Positions 17,385-26,598 are shown, counted from the first letter of the stretch. The stretch: 64,000 nt of DNA from Moritella sp. 5 (GCF_018219455.1 NZ_CP056122.1:2480001-2544000), one strand, 5' to 3'. Program-made: numbers and translations. Notes: generated by a model from the letters alone, not told the origin.

Positions 17385-17805
17385 GATTAACTCTTTTTAT
17401 TTTTCAATTGAATCACCGAGGTCATAATCATCATCTAGGTGTATTCGGTAGGATAAAAATTACAAAAATAGATGATGCCCATACACTTCTATACACACTT
17501 ACTATTAACAGCATGCATTCTAATTATTTTACAATTAAAGCGCAATAAAGATTTTGTAAGTGTTTGTTACATATATTTAATTGAAACATTCATACGTGAA
17601 TTTTGCTGACTAGGATACTGATTGCTCATTCAGATTCTACGTAGCACTACGTAAAAATCATCTTTATAAAAATATGCACTAACTCTTTTATTATTACTAA
17701 CTAATTGAAAATAATAGTATTGCATTATTATAGTAAACCGATTATCATCTCCGCGTTAAAATCTATTTATTTAAATTCCCCACTCAACTGTAAAGGAGAA
17801 ATATT
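17385..17805. other. Non-coding gap before the RtcB-PrfH leader
   Basis: The sequence is AT-rich with no supportable gene. CTACGTAGCACTACGTA near 17638-17654 is a small repeat. The promoter for the downstream RNA ligase operon should lie near its end; I see no clear sigma-54 site. Confidence 0.3.
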
Positions 17806-17847
17806 ATGACAATTACATCGACATCCTTTGCAGGTCTTATCCGATAG
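17806..17847 (+). CDS. Putative 13-codon leader peptide before rtcB-prfH
   Basis: ATG at 17806 follows AAAGGAGAA at spacing 5 and reads MTITSTSFAGLIR before TAG. Inside it GCAGGTCT (17830-17837) is matched by the inverted AGACCTGC (17928-17935), so a hairpin could span the leader end and the RtcB ribosome-site region. The layout resembles a translation-responsive leader, fitting for genes that repair and rescue ribosomes. No T-run marks an intrinsic terminator, so attenuation is not shown. It could be a chance ORF. Confidence 0.45.
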   Translation: MTITSTSFAGLIR

Positions 17848-17978
17848 CGGGTTTATTTAGCTATTTCTTATTACATTAAGAAAGTCTAATACCTAATATC
17901 TGTTTTTCAGTTCACACCAAAAACACCAGACCTGCCAATTCGTTTTACGTTTAAATTCTATTTAAAGGAATTGGTATT

Positions 17979-19145
17979 ATGGGCAAATCCGTCCAAAAAA
18001 TTACTGACAATATTAGCCTTATTGCATCCAAAAATACTTGGATTGAAGGCCTTGCGATCGAACAGCTTGTTAAAACATCAACTTTATCAGGCATGCTTCA
18101 AGCTGCAGGTATGCCTGATTTACACCCAGGTAGAGGTTACCCAATTGGTGCAGCCTTTTACACTCAAAACAAAATTTATCCAGCATTAGTAGGTAATGAT
18201 ATAGGCTGTGGCATGTCACTTTGGCAAACATCAGCAAAAGTATCAAAAATAAACTTACCCAAACTATCAAAGCGGTTTGCCAACATTGAATTGCCACTTG
18301 ACGAAAGTTGGTCTTCCACGATTGAAGCCAGGAAAAATGACAAATCAATTAAGGCGTCACGCTTTGACTATGCCCTTGGAACCATTGGAGGAGGTAATCA
18401 TTTTGCTGAATTTCAGGCTATTGAAGACATTTATGATCAACAAATATTCGATACTCTGGGATTAGACAAGCGGCACTTACAGTTACTTGTTCACTCAGGT
18501 TCTAGGGGGTTTGGTCAATCTATATTAGTTGAACATATAACACAGTGTAATCACGATGGTCTCGTAACGCACGGTCCTGATTTTGAGCATTATTTATCAC
18601 AGCACAATGAAGCTGTACGCTGGGCAGAACTTAATCGAGAGCTCATTGCACAACGCTTCTTAACTGCAATTAAATCTCAAGGTCATTGTATCCTTGATAT
18701 AAACCATAACTTGGTGACCCCCAAAAATATCAACGGGAAATCTGGCTGGTTACATCGTAAAGGTGCGACCCCGAGCGATCAAGGCTGCGTGGTAATACCT
18801 GGTTCCCGGGGTGACTACACTTACCTTGTAAAACCACTATTATCAAATATTGATATATCAAACTTAAGCTTGTTTTCATTAGCACATGGTGCTGGAAGAA
18901 AATGGAAGCGTGGTGAATGCCAAGGACGTTTAAGCCATAAATACAAGCGTAATGATATGATTAGAACAGCACTAGGCAGCCATGTTATTTGTGGCAATAA
19001 AACATTACTTTATGATGAAGCACCACAGGCCTATAAGGATTGTGCCAGCGTTGTCGGAGATATGGTCGATGCTGGATTAGTTAAGATAATTGCAAAACTA
19101 CGCCCAGTACTCACTTTCAAAACAAATGGAGATTGTTCATCATGA
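17979..19145 (+). CDS. rtcB: RtcB-family RNA ligase (RtcB2 type, PrfH-linked)
   Basis: 388 residues, shorter than canonical RtcB. HPGRGYPIGAAF, NDIGCGMSLW, GGGNHFAEFQ, HSGSRGFGQS, RGDYTYLVKPL and SLAHGAGRKWKRG are the RtcB metal and guanylylation motifs; the His in AHGAGR is the GMP-accepting residue. RtcB joins 2',3'-cyclic phosphate to 5'-OH RNA ends. Its ATGA overlap with prfH places it in the known two-gene unit thought to reseal cleaved 16S rRNA in the decoding centre. A leader ORF lies upstream. Confidence 0.93.
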   Translation: MGKSVQKITDNISLIASKNTWIEGLAIEQLVKTSTLSGMLQAAGMPDLHPGRGYPIGAAFYTQNKIYPALVGNDIGCGMSLWQTSAKVSKINLPKLSKRFANIELPLDESWSSTIEARKNDKSIKASRFDYALGTIGGGNHFAEFQAIEDIYDQQIFDTLGLDKRHLQLLVHSGSRGFGQSILVEHITQCNHDGLVTHGPDFEHYLSQHNEAVRWAELNRELIAQRFLTAIKSQGHCILDINHNLVTPKNINGKSGWLHRKGATPSDQGCVVIPGSRGDYTYLVKPLLSNIDISNLSLFSLAHGAGRKWKRGECQGRLSHKYKRNDMIRTALGSHVICGNKTLLYDEAPQAYKDCASVVGDMVDAGLVKIIAKLRPVLTFKTNGDCSS

Positions 19146-19765
19146 TATTATTACAATTATCAGCAGGCCAAGGGCCACTGGAATGTAGTAAAGCCGTCAG
19201 TTTGGCTTTTCGTTCGATTGAAAAGCAATGTGATATTAATAAACTTAAATTTGATGTTATTGATATCACTAAAACCTCAAAATCAGGCTGCTATAAATCA
19301 GTATTAATCCAACTTGGCGATAATCAGAGTCAAGCCCAAGCAAAAGCAATTGCAATATCTTGGCAAGGTGTAATGCAATGGGTTTGTCAAAGTCCTTATC
19401 GCCCCAAGCACAAACGTAAAAATTGGTTCTTTAGTGGTAAAATGTTCGAAGTAAATGAAATACAATTAGATCAAACAATTAAGTTTCAATCTTGTAGAGC
19501 ATCAGGTGCTGGAGGACAGCATGTGAATTGTACAGATTCCGCAATTAGAGCGACTCATATCGCTACCGGCTTATCAGTCCGTATAGAGAGCGAACGCAGT
19601 CAGCATGCAAATAAGCGTTTGGCCAAAGCATTACTATTTCAAAAAATTGAATCTAAAAAATTAGATGATATGACAAAACAAGAAAAGCAGCGTTGGCAAC
19701 AACACTGGGATCTCGAGCGTGGTAATCCAGTCAACACATTTCATGGTCTTAAGTTTACGTTATAA
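19142..19765 (+). CDS. prfH: Peptide chain release factor homologue PrfH
   Basis: 207 residues from the ATG that overlaps the rtcB stop as ATGA (19142-19145); an ATG at 19133 in frame is less likely because the family begins MILLQLSAGQGPLECSKAV. FQSCRASGAGGQHVNCTDSA carries the GGQ loop that triggers peptidyl-tRNA hydrolysis. The codon-recognition domain of RF1/RF2 is reduced or missing, as in PrfH. PrfH frees ribosomes stalled by decoding-centre cleavage, and RtcB then religates. A terminator follows. Confidence 0.93.
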   Translation: MILLQLSAGQGPLECSKAVSLAFRSIEKQCDINKLKFDVIDITKTSKSGCYKSVLIQLGDNQSQAQAKAIAISWQGVMQWVCQSPYRPKHKRKNWFFSGKMFEVNEIQLDQTIKFQSCRASGAGGQHVNCTDSAIRATHIATGLSVRIESERSQHANKRLAKALLFQKIESKKLDDMTKQEKQRWQQHWDLERGNPVNTFHGLKFTL

Positions 19766-19778
19766 CTTAATTTTTGAT

Positions 19779-19811
19779 AAAATGGTAACTCCTAACGATT
19801 TACCATTTTTT
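19779..19811. terminator. Bidirectional terminator between prfH and the ABC-F gene
   Basis: AAAATGGTAA (19779-19788) pairs with TTACCATTTT (19800-19809), with A's before and T's after the stem, serving both converging transcripts. Confidence 0.8.
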
Positions 19812-19859
19812 GAATATTTATTCAGCGCTGTGTAGGCTCTGGTATATCATAAAACCACA

Positions 19860-21431
19860 TCACATCACGATATGTTTATTGGTTCTAATCTCTGAGACAA
19901 AGTCCTCATCATGACTGACTAAAATGAATGCCCCTTTATAAGCATTCAATGCCGCTGCCAAGGTTTGTTTGGACTCAATATCTAGGTGGTTATCTGGTTC
20001 ATCCAGCAGCAACAAAGGTGAATTAGCAAGGTGACTGACCACCAGCATTGATAGCTTCATTTTTTCACCACCACTTAAATTAGCTACTTTTCGATATACA
20101 GAATCGCGCCGGAACCCAATCCCTGCAAGCAAAATCCGTGCAGTATTTTCAGTAAGCTCTTTACTGCTTTTAATTAAGTTCTCTAGCATGGATTCTTCAA
20201 GCTTCAGTAGTCCAAAGTGTTGATCCAAATATACTGTTTTTACATTCAGCTCTATTACACCAGAATAGCTTAAATCGTTATTTTGTATTGCTTTCAATAA
20301 AGTGGATTTTCCGCATCCATTAGCGCCATTTAAATAACACCGATCAGCGTGAAATAGAATGAGTGAAACCGGTTTCCCAGAGCCATAATACAACTGACAA
20401 TTTTCGATATTCAATAATCTTCTCTTCTTAATTTGACTTGCTTGTTGCAGATACAAAACTTGTGGTTTCAACACTTCTTTCTGTTGTTCCATAACACGTA
20501 ATTTTTCTTGATTTCGTTGTAAATGATTCTGTTGATTAATCACTGTCGCAGATCGGCTTTGTGCTGCTTTATCTTTCTTCGCATCCATCAGAACCTTAGG
20601 TTGGCTACCCGATTTCCTTATTCTATTACCGTGACGTTCCCGTTGCAGGGCCTTCTCTTTATTCGTTTGGGCTTGACGCTCCACCCTTCTTTGTTCTGCT
20701 TTAACGTGAGTAATTTGTCTCTCTAATGCTTCAGCCTGTGTAGAGGATTGCGCTGAATAGGCCTCATAATTCCCTTTGAAAAATCCGAGTCCTAGACTCG
20801 TTAACTGATAAATACCATCCACATGACTTAACAAACTTCTATCATGACTCACCAGAAGTATTTGTCCTGCAAATTGTTTAAGCTGATTAATTAGCCATTG
20901 CTTACCTTCATAATCAAGGTGATTAGACGGTTCATCTAGCAACAATATTTCGGCGTCCGAATTAAACAATTGATACAGTTGTAGGCGTGCTAATTGCCCT
21001 CCACTCAAAGTATGGCAATACGCATTAAGATTAGGGTCGATCTTGAGGGTTTTTAATGTATGTTTTGTTTTATTTTTTATATCCCAATCGTCTCCAATTA
21101 AATCAAAATATTCTTGCAAGCAATATCCCTGTTCAATCGCTTTCAAAGCCAACAGTTTATTGCTAATACCTAAGAAGTCCGCAATACGTAAGTCCCCATC
21201 CAAAAGGTGAGAAGATATTTGTGAGTAGTAAGCAACTTTACCTTGGCTCGTTACATAACCGTTAACGGGGGTGAGTTTCCTAAGTAATAGAGAAAGAAAT
21301 ACTGATTTTCCAACGCCATTTCGCCCCACTAATCCTGTAAGACGGCTGGTTAAGCTGAAGTTTAAATTTTGAAATAGCCATTCCCCAGTATCGAGCTGAA
21401 ATGACAGTTGATGTGTACTTAATACAGGCAT
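19860..21431 (-). CDS. ABC-F family ATPase
   Basis: 523 residues with two ATPase cassettes and no membrane helix. Walker A: GLVGRNGVGKSVFL and LNGANGCGKSTLLKA. Signatures: TLSGGQLARLQL and NLSGGEKMKLSM. Walker B: LLLDEPSNHLD and LLLDEPDNHLD. The basic coiled linker (residues ~240-320, ERQITHVKAEQRRVERQAQT) corresponds to the ribosome-contacting interdomain arm. ABC-F proteins act on ribosomes, in resistance or rescue. The gene converges on the RtcB-PrfH pair and follows AAAGGGAGGC at its start. Which ABC-F subgroup it belongs to is not clear; no acquired-resistance signature was recognised. Confidence 0.9.
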   Translation of the reverse strand: MPVLSTHQLSFQLDTGEWLFQNLNFSLTSRLTGLVGRNGVGKSVFLSLLLRKLTPVNGYVTSQGKVAYYSQISSHLLDGDLRIADFLGISNKLLALKAIEQGYCLQEYFDLIGDDWDIKNKTKHTLKTLKIDPNLNAYCHTLSGGQLARLQLYQLFNSDAEILLLDEPSNHLDYEGKQWLINQLKQFAGQILLVSHDRSLLSHVDGIYQLTSLGLGFFKGNYEAYSAQSSTQAEALERQITHVKAEQRRVERQAQTNKEKALQRERHGNRIRKSGSQPKVLMDAKKDKAAQSRSATVINQQNHLQRNQEKLRVMEQQKEVLKPQVLYLQQASQIKKRRLLNIENCQLYYGSGKPVSLILFHADRCYLNGANGCGKSTLLKAIQNNDLSYSGVIELNVKTVYLDQHFGLLKLEESMLENLIKSSKELTENTARILLAGIGFRRDSVYRKVANLSGGEKMKLSMLVVSHLANSPLLLLDEPDNHLDIESKQTLAAALNAYKGAFILVSHDEDFVSEIRTNKHIVM

Positions 21432-21714
21432 GAAAATGCCTCCCTTTACGTAATAAAATGTAATAGGGGTTCGCCTTTCTATAAAGATAGATTGGCAAGA
21501 CGTTACTTAGATACGATCATCGTAGATAAATAGAAATTCAATTACGATAATATATGCAATTTTTGCAAGATAAGAGATGACGAAAGTAACGCCCACTAAC
21601 CCCGAGTGTCCAAATGATGATATTAATTGGATGTCAGGAAGTTAGTTGTTCATTATGGCGTTAGCTCCAGTAGAAATGATTAATACATTATAGCGATGAA
21701 CATGATTGGTTGTA

Positions 21715-21780
21715 AAGTCGCTAAATTAACGGTTTGAGGCCTTAACGACTTAGAATCATCTTGGGAAGTCGTTAAAGCCT
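21715..21780. repeat. Alternating AAGTCGYTAA elements that can form competing hairpins
   Basis: AAGTCGCTAA (21715-21724), its inverted copy TTAACGACTT (21742-21751) and AAGTCGTTAA (21766-21775) lie in 66 bases. The second and third extend to a 15-bp stem with one mismatch (21737-21751 with 21766-21780, AGGC at its base); the first can pair instead with the second. Only one hairpin can form at a time. No T-run follows, and no gene lies in 21432-21890. It may be a leader, an RNA element or a repeat-family member. Confidence 0.5.
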
Positions 21781-21893
21781 TTGTAAAAAAAGTTAAATAT
21801 AGAATTTTAAGTTCAGAGTGATTCGCTACTAAAATGCAAAAGATGGGGTTTTATAACTGAGAAATGAAGTTGGAAATACTTTGTTGTTTTAAA

Positions 21894-21923
21894 CTAAAAA
21901 GGGCTCACGTAGGATGAACCCTT
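21894..21923 (-). terminator. Terminator of the following lipoprotein gene
   Basis: On the minus strand AGGGTTCA...TGAGCCCT (21901-21923, one G-T pair) is followed by TTTTTAG, at the end of the lipoprotein gene transcribed from 23212. Confidence 0.7.
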
Positions 21924-21955
21924 CGATTACGTTCAGCTATAGGTCTAAACTATGA

Positions 21956-23212
21956 TTAAGGCTTAAGATCTACTTTAATTTGATCGACTTGATTAGATAA
22001 AGACAGATCTTGGTAGTATTCTTGTTGTGATTTACCTAAGTACAGTTTCTTGTTATTAACTAATTCATCGAGCTTATCTTTAACAACATTACCTGATGCT
22101 AGTTTAGCTTTTAGTTCTGTTGCAATACTTGAACTATCAGTTACCTTTTTACCCTCAGTATCGTAGTAACGAACTTGACCAACTTTGGCATCAAACGGGT
22201 CACAGTAAGCAGTATCAAGATCGCCACTATCAATGATTTCTTTGTATTTTTCAGCTGTAATGGGTGTTTCTTTATTTTTTGCAAACTGGCTGCCACGAAC
22301 ACACCAATTTACTTGTGTGCCAATGCCTGGGAAATGAGCTGAAATTAAATTGACCGCGTAGTATTGATCTATATCTGTGCTCTTTGGCTTTGCATATTTA
22401 TCAATAACCTTTCCGCCAACCACTTGATAATCTAGCGTGCTATTGTCAATAGACTCTAAGAAATAGCTATTAACGAACATATCACCAATAGAAATAGAAT
22501 CAACAGCGCGACCTGTATCCCATCGGTAACTCTTCAGCTGTTCTTTGATTTTACCGCCATCTTTGGTGAAGTGGGTAACATTACTAATAAGGCCAACAAG
22601 GGTGTTATTTGTTTTATCTATCTGCCAGGCCGTATAGTTATTTCGGGTCTGTTCTGGTGTGTTATCTTTCGCTTCTGCTTTTGTATGCGTTTGATAACGT
22701 AGCTCAGTAATGTCGTTACTTTCTTTATTAATACTGTCGTATTCCTTATCACGTCTAGCTTCACAGTCTTGAAAGTTAGCACCGTAATAGAAATAGCTGA
22801 TCCAGTCTTTAGCTTCGATCATTTCTTTACTATAAGCGGAATAATCTACAATACCGTTAGCCCCACTAATACCATAGAAGCCTTTCATATCTAAGATCTG
22901 TTTCGGTGTAAGCCCACCTTTAAATTTATCGGACCAGCCTAAAGAGTAGATGTTGAAAAGACTAAGCGCACTACTGCAATTTGTGGTATTAAAACGAGCA
23001 TCAAACGAGTCAGTGAGTGGCATTGCTGCATACCCAGCTAACGCTTTTGTCGCTGAACTATCTGGATTAGCAACGCTACCTTTAACAGCCGATAAAGACA
23101 TTTGTGGTACGCTAACTTTGGGTTTAGCTGGAGGTGGTGTTTGATCGCCTCCTCCACCACCACAAGCAACAAGTGATGCAGTAGATACGGTAACGAATAT
23201 TTTTTTCAACAT
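21956..23212 (-). CDS. Outer-membrane type lipoprotein, unknown function
   Basis: 418 residues. The lipobox LVAC follows the MLKKIFVTVSTAS signal, and a Gly run plus a proline-rich stretch (CGGGGGDQTPPPAKPK) acts as a tether. The N-terminal 20 residues and about 30 upstream bases match the gene at 16197-17384. Pairs of cysteines (TNCSSAL; NWCVRGS; TAYCDPF) suggest disulfides. There is no recognisable enzyme motif. A secreted-surface or binding role is the only safe statement. Confidence 0.75.
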   Translation of the reverse strand: MLKKIFVTVSTASLVACGGGGGDQTPPPAKPKVSVPQMSLSAVKGSVANPDSSATKALAGYAAMPLTDSFDARFNTTNCSSALSLFNIYSLGWSDKFKGGLTPKQILDMKGFYGISGANGIVDYSAYSKEMIEAKDWISYFYYGANFQDCEARRDKEYDSINKESNDITELRYQTHTKAEAKDNTPEQTRNNYTAWQIDKTNNTLVGLISNVTHFTKDGGKIKEQLKSYRWDTGRAVDSISIGDMFVNSYFLESIDNSTLDYQVVGGKVIDKYAKPKSTDIDQYYAVNLISAHFPGIGTQVNWCVRGSQFAKNKETPITAEKYKEIIDSGDLDTAYCDPFDAKVGQVRYYDTEGKKVTDSSSIATELKAKLASGNVVKDKLDELVNNKKLYLGKSQQEYYQDLSLSNQVDQIKVDLKP

Positions 23213-23321
23213 AACTAACTCTTTTTATATTTTGGCTTACTATTAAGCAGTATCAATTTTAATTATTTTTAAATCTTAAGCAATAATTGCTTTGTCAATG
23301 TTTGTAATTCCTTGTTACCAA

Positions 23322-24122
23322 TTAAAATAACTCTGCAGCAATATGGTAAACCTTTTCTTGAACTTTTAGTTTTAAATCGGGAGCAACATTATTGTGATCA
23401 CCGCTGTTAAAAGGAGGCTGCGGATCATACTCAAGTAGTAATTCCATCGCTTTAGCGCGGTTTTCTCCAACCGTTTCGCCAATTAACCTAAAAGCAAAGT
23501 CCAAACCAGAAGTTACACCGCCACCGCTAATACGATTACCGTCAATGACAACCCGACTATCGACATATGTAACCTTAGGGAAAGCCTTTAGGGCCTCGGC
23601 ATATGCCCAGTGTATAGTAGTTTGATAATTATCTATTAAACCCGTTTTGGCCAAGATCAATGCTCCCGTACACACAGAAGTGACATACTTAGCATTACTT
23701 CCTACACGCCGTAAAAATTCAATAACAACGTCATCCTGCATTTGTTCTGCAGGGTTAGCTGCACCTGGCACAATCAAAATATCGATGGGAGGACAATGAC
23801 TGAATCCATAGTTAGGGAGTAGCTCTATTTTTGCATCACACGGTAAAAGACCGAATGTTTTTGCAAACGTAAACGTATTTAACTCTGGTACTAAGGCTAA
23901 TACTTGTAGGGGGCCATAAGCATCCAGCATGGTCATATTTGGATATAAGAATATACCGACATTGAGCTTATTAGTACTAAGATTCTGTTTAACATTTTTA
24001 TGTGCCAGTAATGGTTTGTTTTGTGCTGCACTGGTAAAATAACTTGTGCCCATTACACCTAGACCCATAGAACAAGCTAGACCTGTTTTTAAGAAATTAC
24101 GCCTGTTATCTGTCTCTTTCAT
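23322..24122 (-). CDS. Tat-exported DJ-1/PfpI-family protein
   Basis: About 266 residues. The twin-arginine leader NRRNFLKTGLACSMGLG and an alanine-ended signal precede a DJ-1/PfpI domain: FLYPNMTMLDAYGPLQVLAL, DILIVPGAA, VTSVCTGALILAKTGLI with the nucleophile Cys, and SGGGVTSGLDFAFRL. I prefer the ATG at 24122 because GGAAG lies six bases before it; a GTG at 24134 is the alternative. The relatives are isonitrile-hydratase-like or glyoxalase III-like. Divergence from a TetR gene suggests that the regulator controls it. Confidence 0.85.
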   Translation of the reverse strand: MKETDNRRNFLKTGLACSMGLGVMGTSYFTSAAQNKPLLAHKNVKQNLSTNKLNVGIFLYPNMTMLDAYGPLQVLALVPELNTFTFAKTFGLLPCDAKIELLPNYGFSHCPPIDILIVPGAANPAEQMQDDVVIEFLRRVGSNAKYVTSVCTGALILAKTGLIDNYQTTIHWAYAEALKAFPKVTYVDSRVVIDGNRISGGGVTSGLDFAFRLIGETVGENRAKAMELLLEYDPQPPFNSGDHNNVAPDLKLKVQEKVYHIAAELF

Positions 24123-24200
24123 TATGGCTTCCACATTTGTTTATTTAGCTGTAGTTTTGCAAATATACACTCAATTGTTCAGATACAATGTAGTAAATAT

Positions 24201-24243
24201 GTTCCAAATGGAACTATCTAGGGTAAATGTTCCACGCGGATAG
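24201..24243. promoter_or_regulatory. Candidate TetR operator pair
   Basis: GTTCCAAATGGAAC (24201-24214) is a perfect palindrome, and a related site TGTTCCACGCGGATAG (24228-24243) begins 29 bases after the homologous T at 24199. Both lie in the 181-base gap between the PfpI-like and TetR genes, likely over the promoters. Confidence 0.5.
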
Positions 24244-24314
24244 TTAACTTATTTGCTAAATACGCTAAAATATTTTTGATATGAAGTGACTTTAGGTTTA
24301 ACCAAGTAAATATT

Positions 24315-24896
24315 ATGCAGAAAGAACAATTAACATCAAATCGTAGTCAAAAACGCATAGTTAAGGCTTTTACCGAATTATTGAGGGAAAAAGATTATTG
24401 CGATATATCTGTTGCGATGATTATTGAGAGAGCTGATGTTGGCAAGACAACCTTTTATCGATATTACCAACGTAAATTAGAAGTGTTACTGGCCATGCAT
24501 GATGGTATTTTTGATCAATTACTCCAGGATTTAACGAGCAAAGATGACTGGTTAAGTAGTGAGGCTCGCCCTTCTGTAAGTCATATGCTGAATATATTTT
24601 CTAATAATAGCAATTTTAGACGCCCAATGAATTTTAAGCTCGATAAAGATTGGCCACAAGCATTATTACAACTAAAAACAAAACTTGCTAATTGTATGGC
24701 TGTGAAATTAGCAAGCGCTTTAGACGGTTGCTCAATGAAGATCCCTATTAGTGTATTATCGACGTCATTGGCCGCAATATATGTTGAAAGTATAATCCAA
24801 CTCGTCAAGGGCCTTGTGACATTCAGTGTAAACAAGCAGGCTCTTTATTTACAATATTTGACGAGATCGTTAGTAATAGGAGCAATCGAAAGTTAG
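24315..24896 (+). CDS. TetR-family regulator
   Basis: 193 residues. SQKRIVKAFTELLREKDYCD then ISVAMIIERADVGKTTFYRY form the HTH, with YQRKLEVLLAMHD as the third helix region. The C-terminal half is the TetR_C_7 type: IPISVLSTSLAAIYVESIIQ and LVKGLVTFS. It is divergent from the DJ-1/PfpI gene with palindromes between, and presumably represses it. The ligand is unknown. Confidence 0.88.
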   Translation: MQKEQLTSNRSQKRIVKAFTELLREKDYCDISVAMIIERADVGKTTFYRYYQRKLEVLLAMHDGIFDQLLQDLTSKDDWLSSEARPSVSHMLNIFSNNSNFRRPMNFKLDKDWPQALLQLKTKLANCMAVKLASALDGCSMKIPISVLSTSLAAIYVESIIQLVKGLVTFSVNKQALYLQYLTRSLVIGAIES

Positions 24897-24917
24897 GCCG
24901 TTAGATGGTTTCGTATA

Positions 24918-24942
24918 GCCCCAGAGTTGGGGCATTTTATTT
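24918..24942 (+). terminator. Intrinsic terminator of the TetR gene
   Basis: GCCCC (24918-24922) and GGGGC (24929-24933), AGAGTT loop, followed by ATTTTATTTTTG. Confidence 0.7.
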
Positions 24943-24957
24943 TTGATTTAATAAATC

Positions 24958-26586
24958 TTAAGCGACTACCTCTACCGGCTCTTCATCCAAGTCAAACGAA
25001 GCATTAATCAGTTTTTTAGTGTAATCATGCTGAGGGTTATGAAATATATCCTCAGCCGTTCCCTGCTCCATAACGCCCCCTTTTTGCATCACCAATACCC
25101 GGTCAGATAGTGCTTTGACGACTGAAAGGTCATGGCTGATGAAGATGAAACCAATGTTATGTTTTATCTGGATCTCTTTAAGCAAGTCAATCACGGTGAG
25201 CTGAACAGAGCGATCAAGCGCAGAGGTAGGTTCATCTAACAAAATAAAAGACGGATTCAAGATCAGTGCTCTCGCAATTGCAATTCGTTGACGCTGACCA
25301 CCCGAAAACTCGTGCGGATAACGATTGATTGAGTTTGGTTCTAAGCGTACTTCTTCGAGCGCGAGACAGGCTTTTTGTAAACGTTCCTTTTTGGACATCA
25401 AAGGTTTGTGCACCCTTAATCCTTCAGTAATGATTTCGCCAACTGTCATACGCGGAGACAAAGAGCCGTACGGGTCCTGGAAAACCATCTGTACGTCTTT
25501 TTTGAGTTCAAATTTTTCATTATCACTGAGTAAATTGAGATCTTGACCTTTATAGGAGAGATTACCTGTAAAGGGCAACAAGCCAATGATCGCCCGGCCT
25601 AGAGTAGATTTACCTGAGCCAGACTCACCGACAATGCCCAAGGTTTCACCTTGCTTCAGTGTGAGTGAAATTCCCTTTACAGCCTCAAAATATTCACACT
25701 TACTTGGGATGAAGTGAGATTTAACCAGGTAATGAACGTGAATATTTTCAGCTCTAAGCAGCTCTGTCGCCGTTGTTTTGATTGGCTGTTTTTGACCTTT
25801 TGGGATCGAGTTAATTAACATTTTTGTATATTCGTGCTGTGGTTCTCGGAAAAGTAGTCTGGTCTCTCCTTCTTCGACGATCTCACCTTTACACATTACG
25901 AGTACTCGGTCTGCAAGGTGTTTAACTACGCCGAGGTCGTGTGTAATAAACAAAATAGCCATGCCCATTTTTTTCTGGATCTCTTTAATTAAATCCAGAA
26001 CTTCTGCCTGTACCGTAACATCTAACGCAGTGGTCGGTTCATCGGCAATTAAAATGTCAGGTTCATTGATAAGTGCCATTGCAATCATAATACGTTGCAG
26101 CTGACCGCCTGAAAATTCATGTGGGAACTTACTGTAAGCTTGCTCTGGATCTGGTAAACGGACGAGAGTAAAAAGTTCCAAAACATGTGCTTTAGCCTGC
26201 TTCTTAGATACTTTTCGATGGCACATCATCGCTTCAGCAACCTGAGTTCCTACCCTTAAATATGGGTTTAGAGAGGTCATTGGCTCTTGGAATATCATGC
26301 CAATACGGTCGCCTCGGATAGATTGCATTTGACGTTCTGTTTTATCTAAGATCGATTGGCCTTCAAAAATAATGCTCGATTGAGATGAGACGATCCCATT
26401 ATCCGGTAATAGGCTCATCAAAGCATTGGATGATACAGACTTACCCGAACCCGATTCGCCGACAATAGCCAGCGTTTCACCAGATTTTAAATCAAAATTA
26501 ACATTTTTCACCGCATCAACCATTCCGTCATTGGTAGTGAAACTGACGGAAAGGTTACGAACTTGAAGAATAGGTTGGTTTAGCAT
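24958..26586 (-). CDS. Double-cassette ABC transporter ATPase (peptide/YejF type)
   Basis: 542 residues, two full ATPase halves as in YejF and DppDF fusions. Walker A: GESGSGKSVSSNAL and GESGSGKSTLGRAI. Signatures: EFSGGQLQRIMIAM and EFSGGQRQRIAIARA. Walker B: ILIADEPTTALDV and ILLDEPTSALDRS. The 'HEY.K.LI' repeats close both halves. These energise uptake of peptides or siderophores, but no permease or binding-protein gene is near. The gene lies 12 bases after a small TPR-like gene behind Fur-like sites, so iron-linked uptake with permeases elsewhere is possible. Confidence 0.9.
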   Translation of the reverse strand: MLNQPILQVRNLSVSFTTNDGMVDAVKNVNFDLKSGETLAIVGESGSGKSVSSNALMSLLPDNGIVSSQSSIIFEGQSILDKTERQMQSIRGDRIGMIFQEPMTSLNPYLRVGTQVAEAMMCHRKVSKKQAKAHVLELFTLVRLPDPEQAYSKFPHEFSGGQLQRIMIAMALINEPDILIADEPTTALDVTVQAEVLDLIKEIQKKMGMAILFITHDLGVVKHLADRVLVMCKGEIVEEGETRLLFREPQHEYTKMLINSIPKGQKQPIKTTATELLRAENIHVHYLVKSHFIPSKCEYFEAVKGISLTLKQGETLGIVGESGSGKSTLGRAIIGLLPFTGNLSYKGQDLNLLSDNEKFELKKDVQMVFQDPYGSLSPRMTVGEIITEGLRVHKPLMSKKERLQKACLALEEVRLEPNSINRYPHEFSGGQRQRIAIARALILNPSFILLDEPTSALDRSVQLTVIDLLKEIQIKHNIGFIFISHDLSVVKALSDRVLVMQKGGVMEQGTAEDIFHNPQHDYTKKLINASFDLDEEPVEVVA

Positions 26587-26598
26587 GATAGGTCCTTA

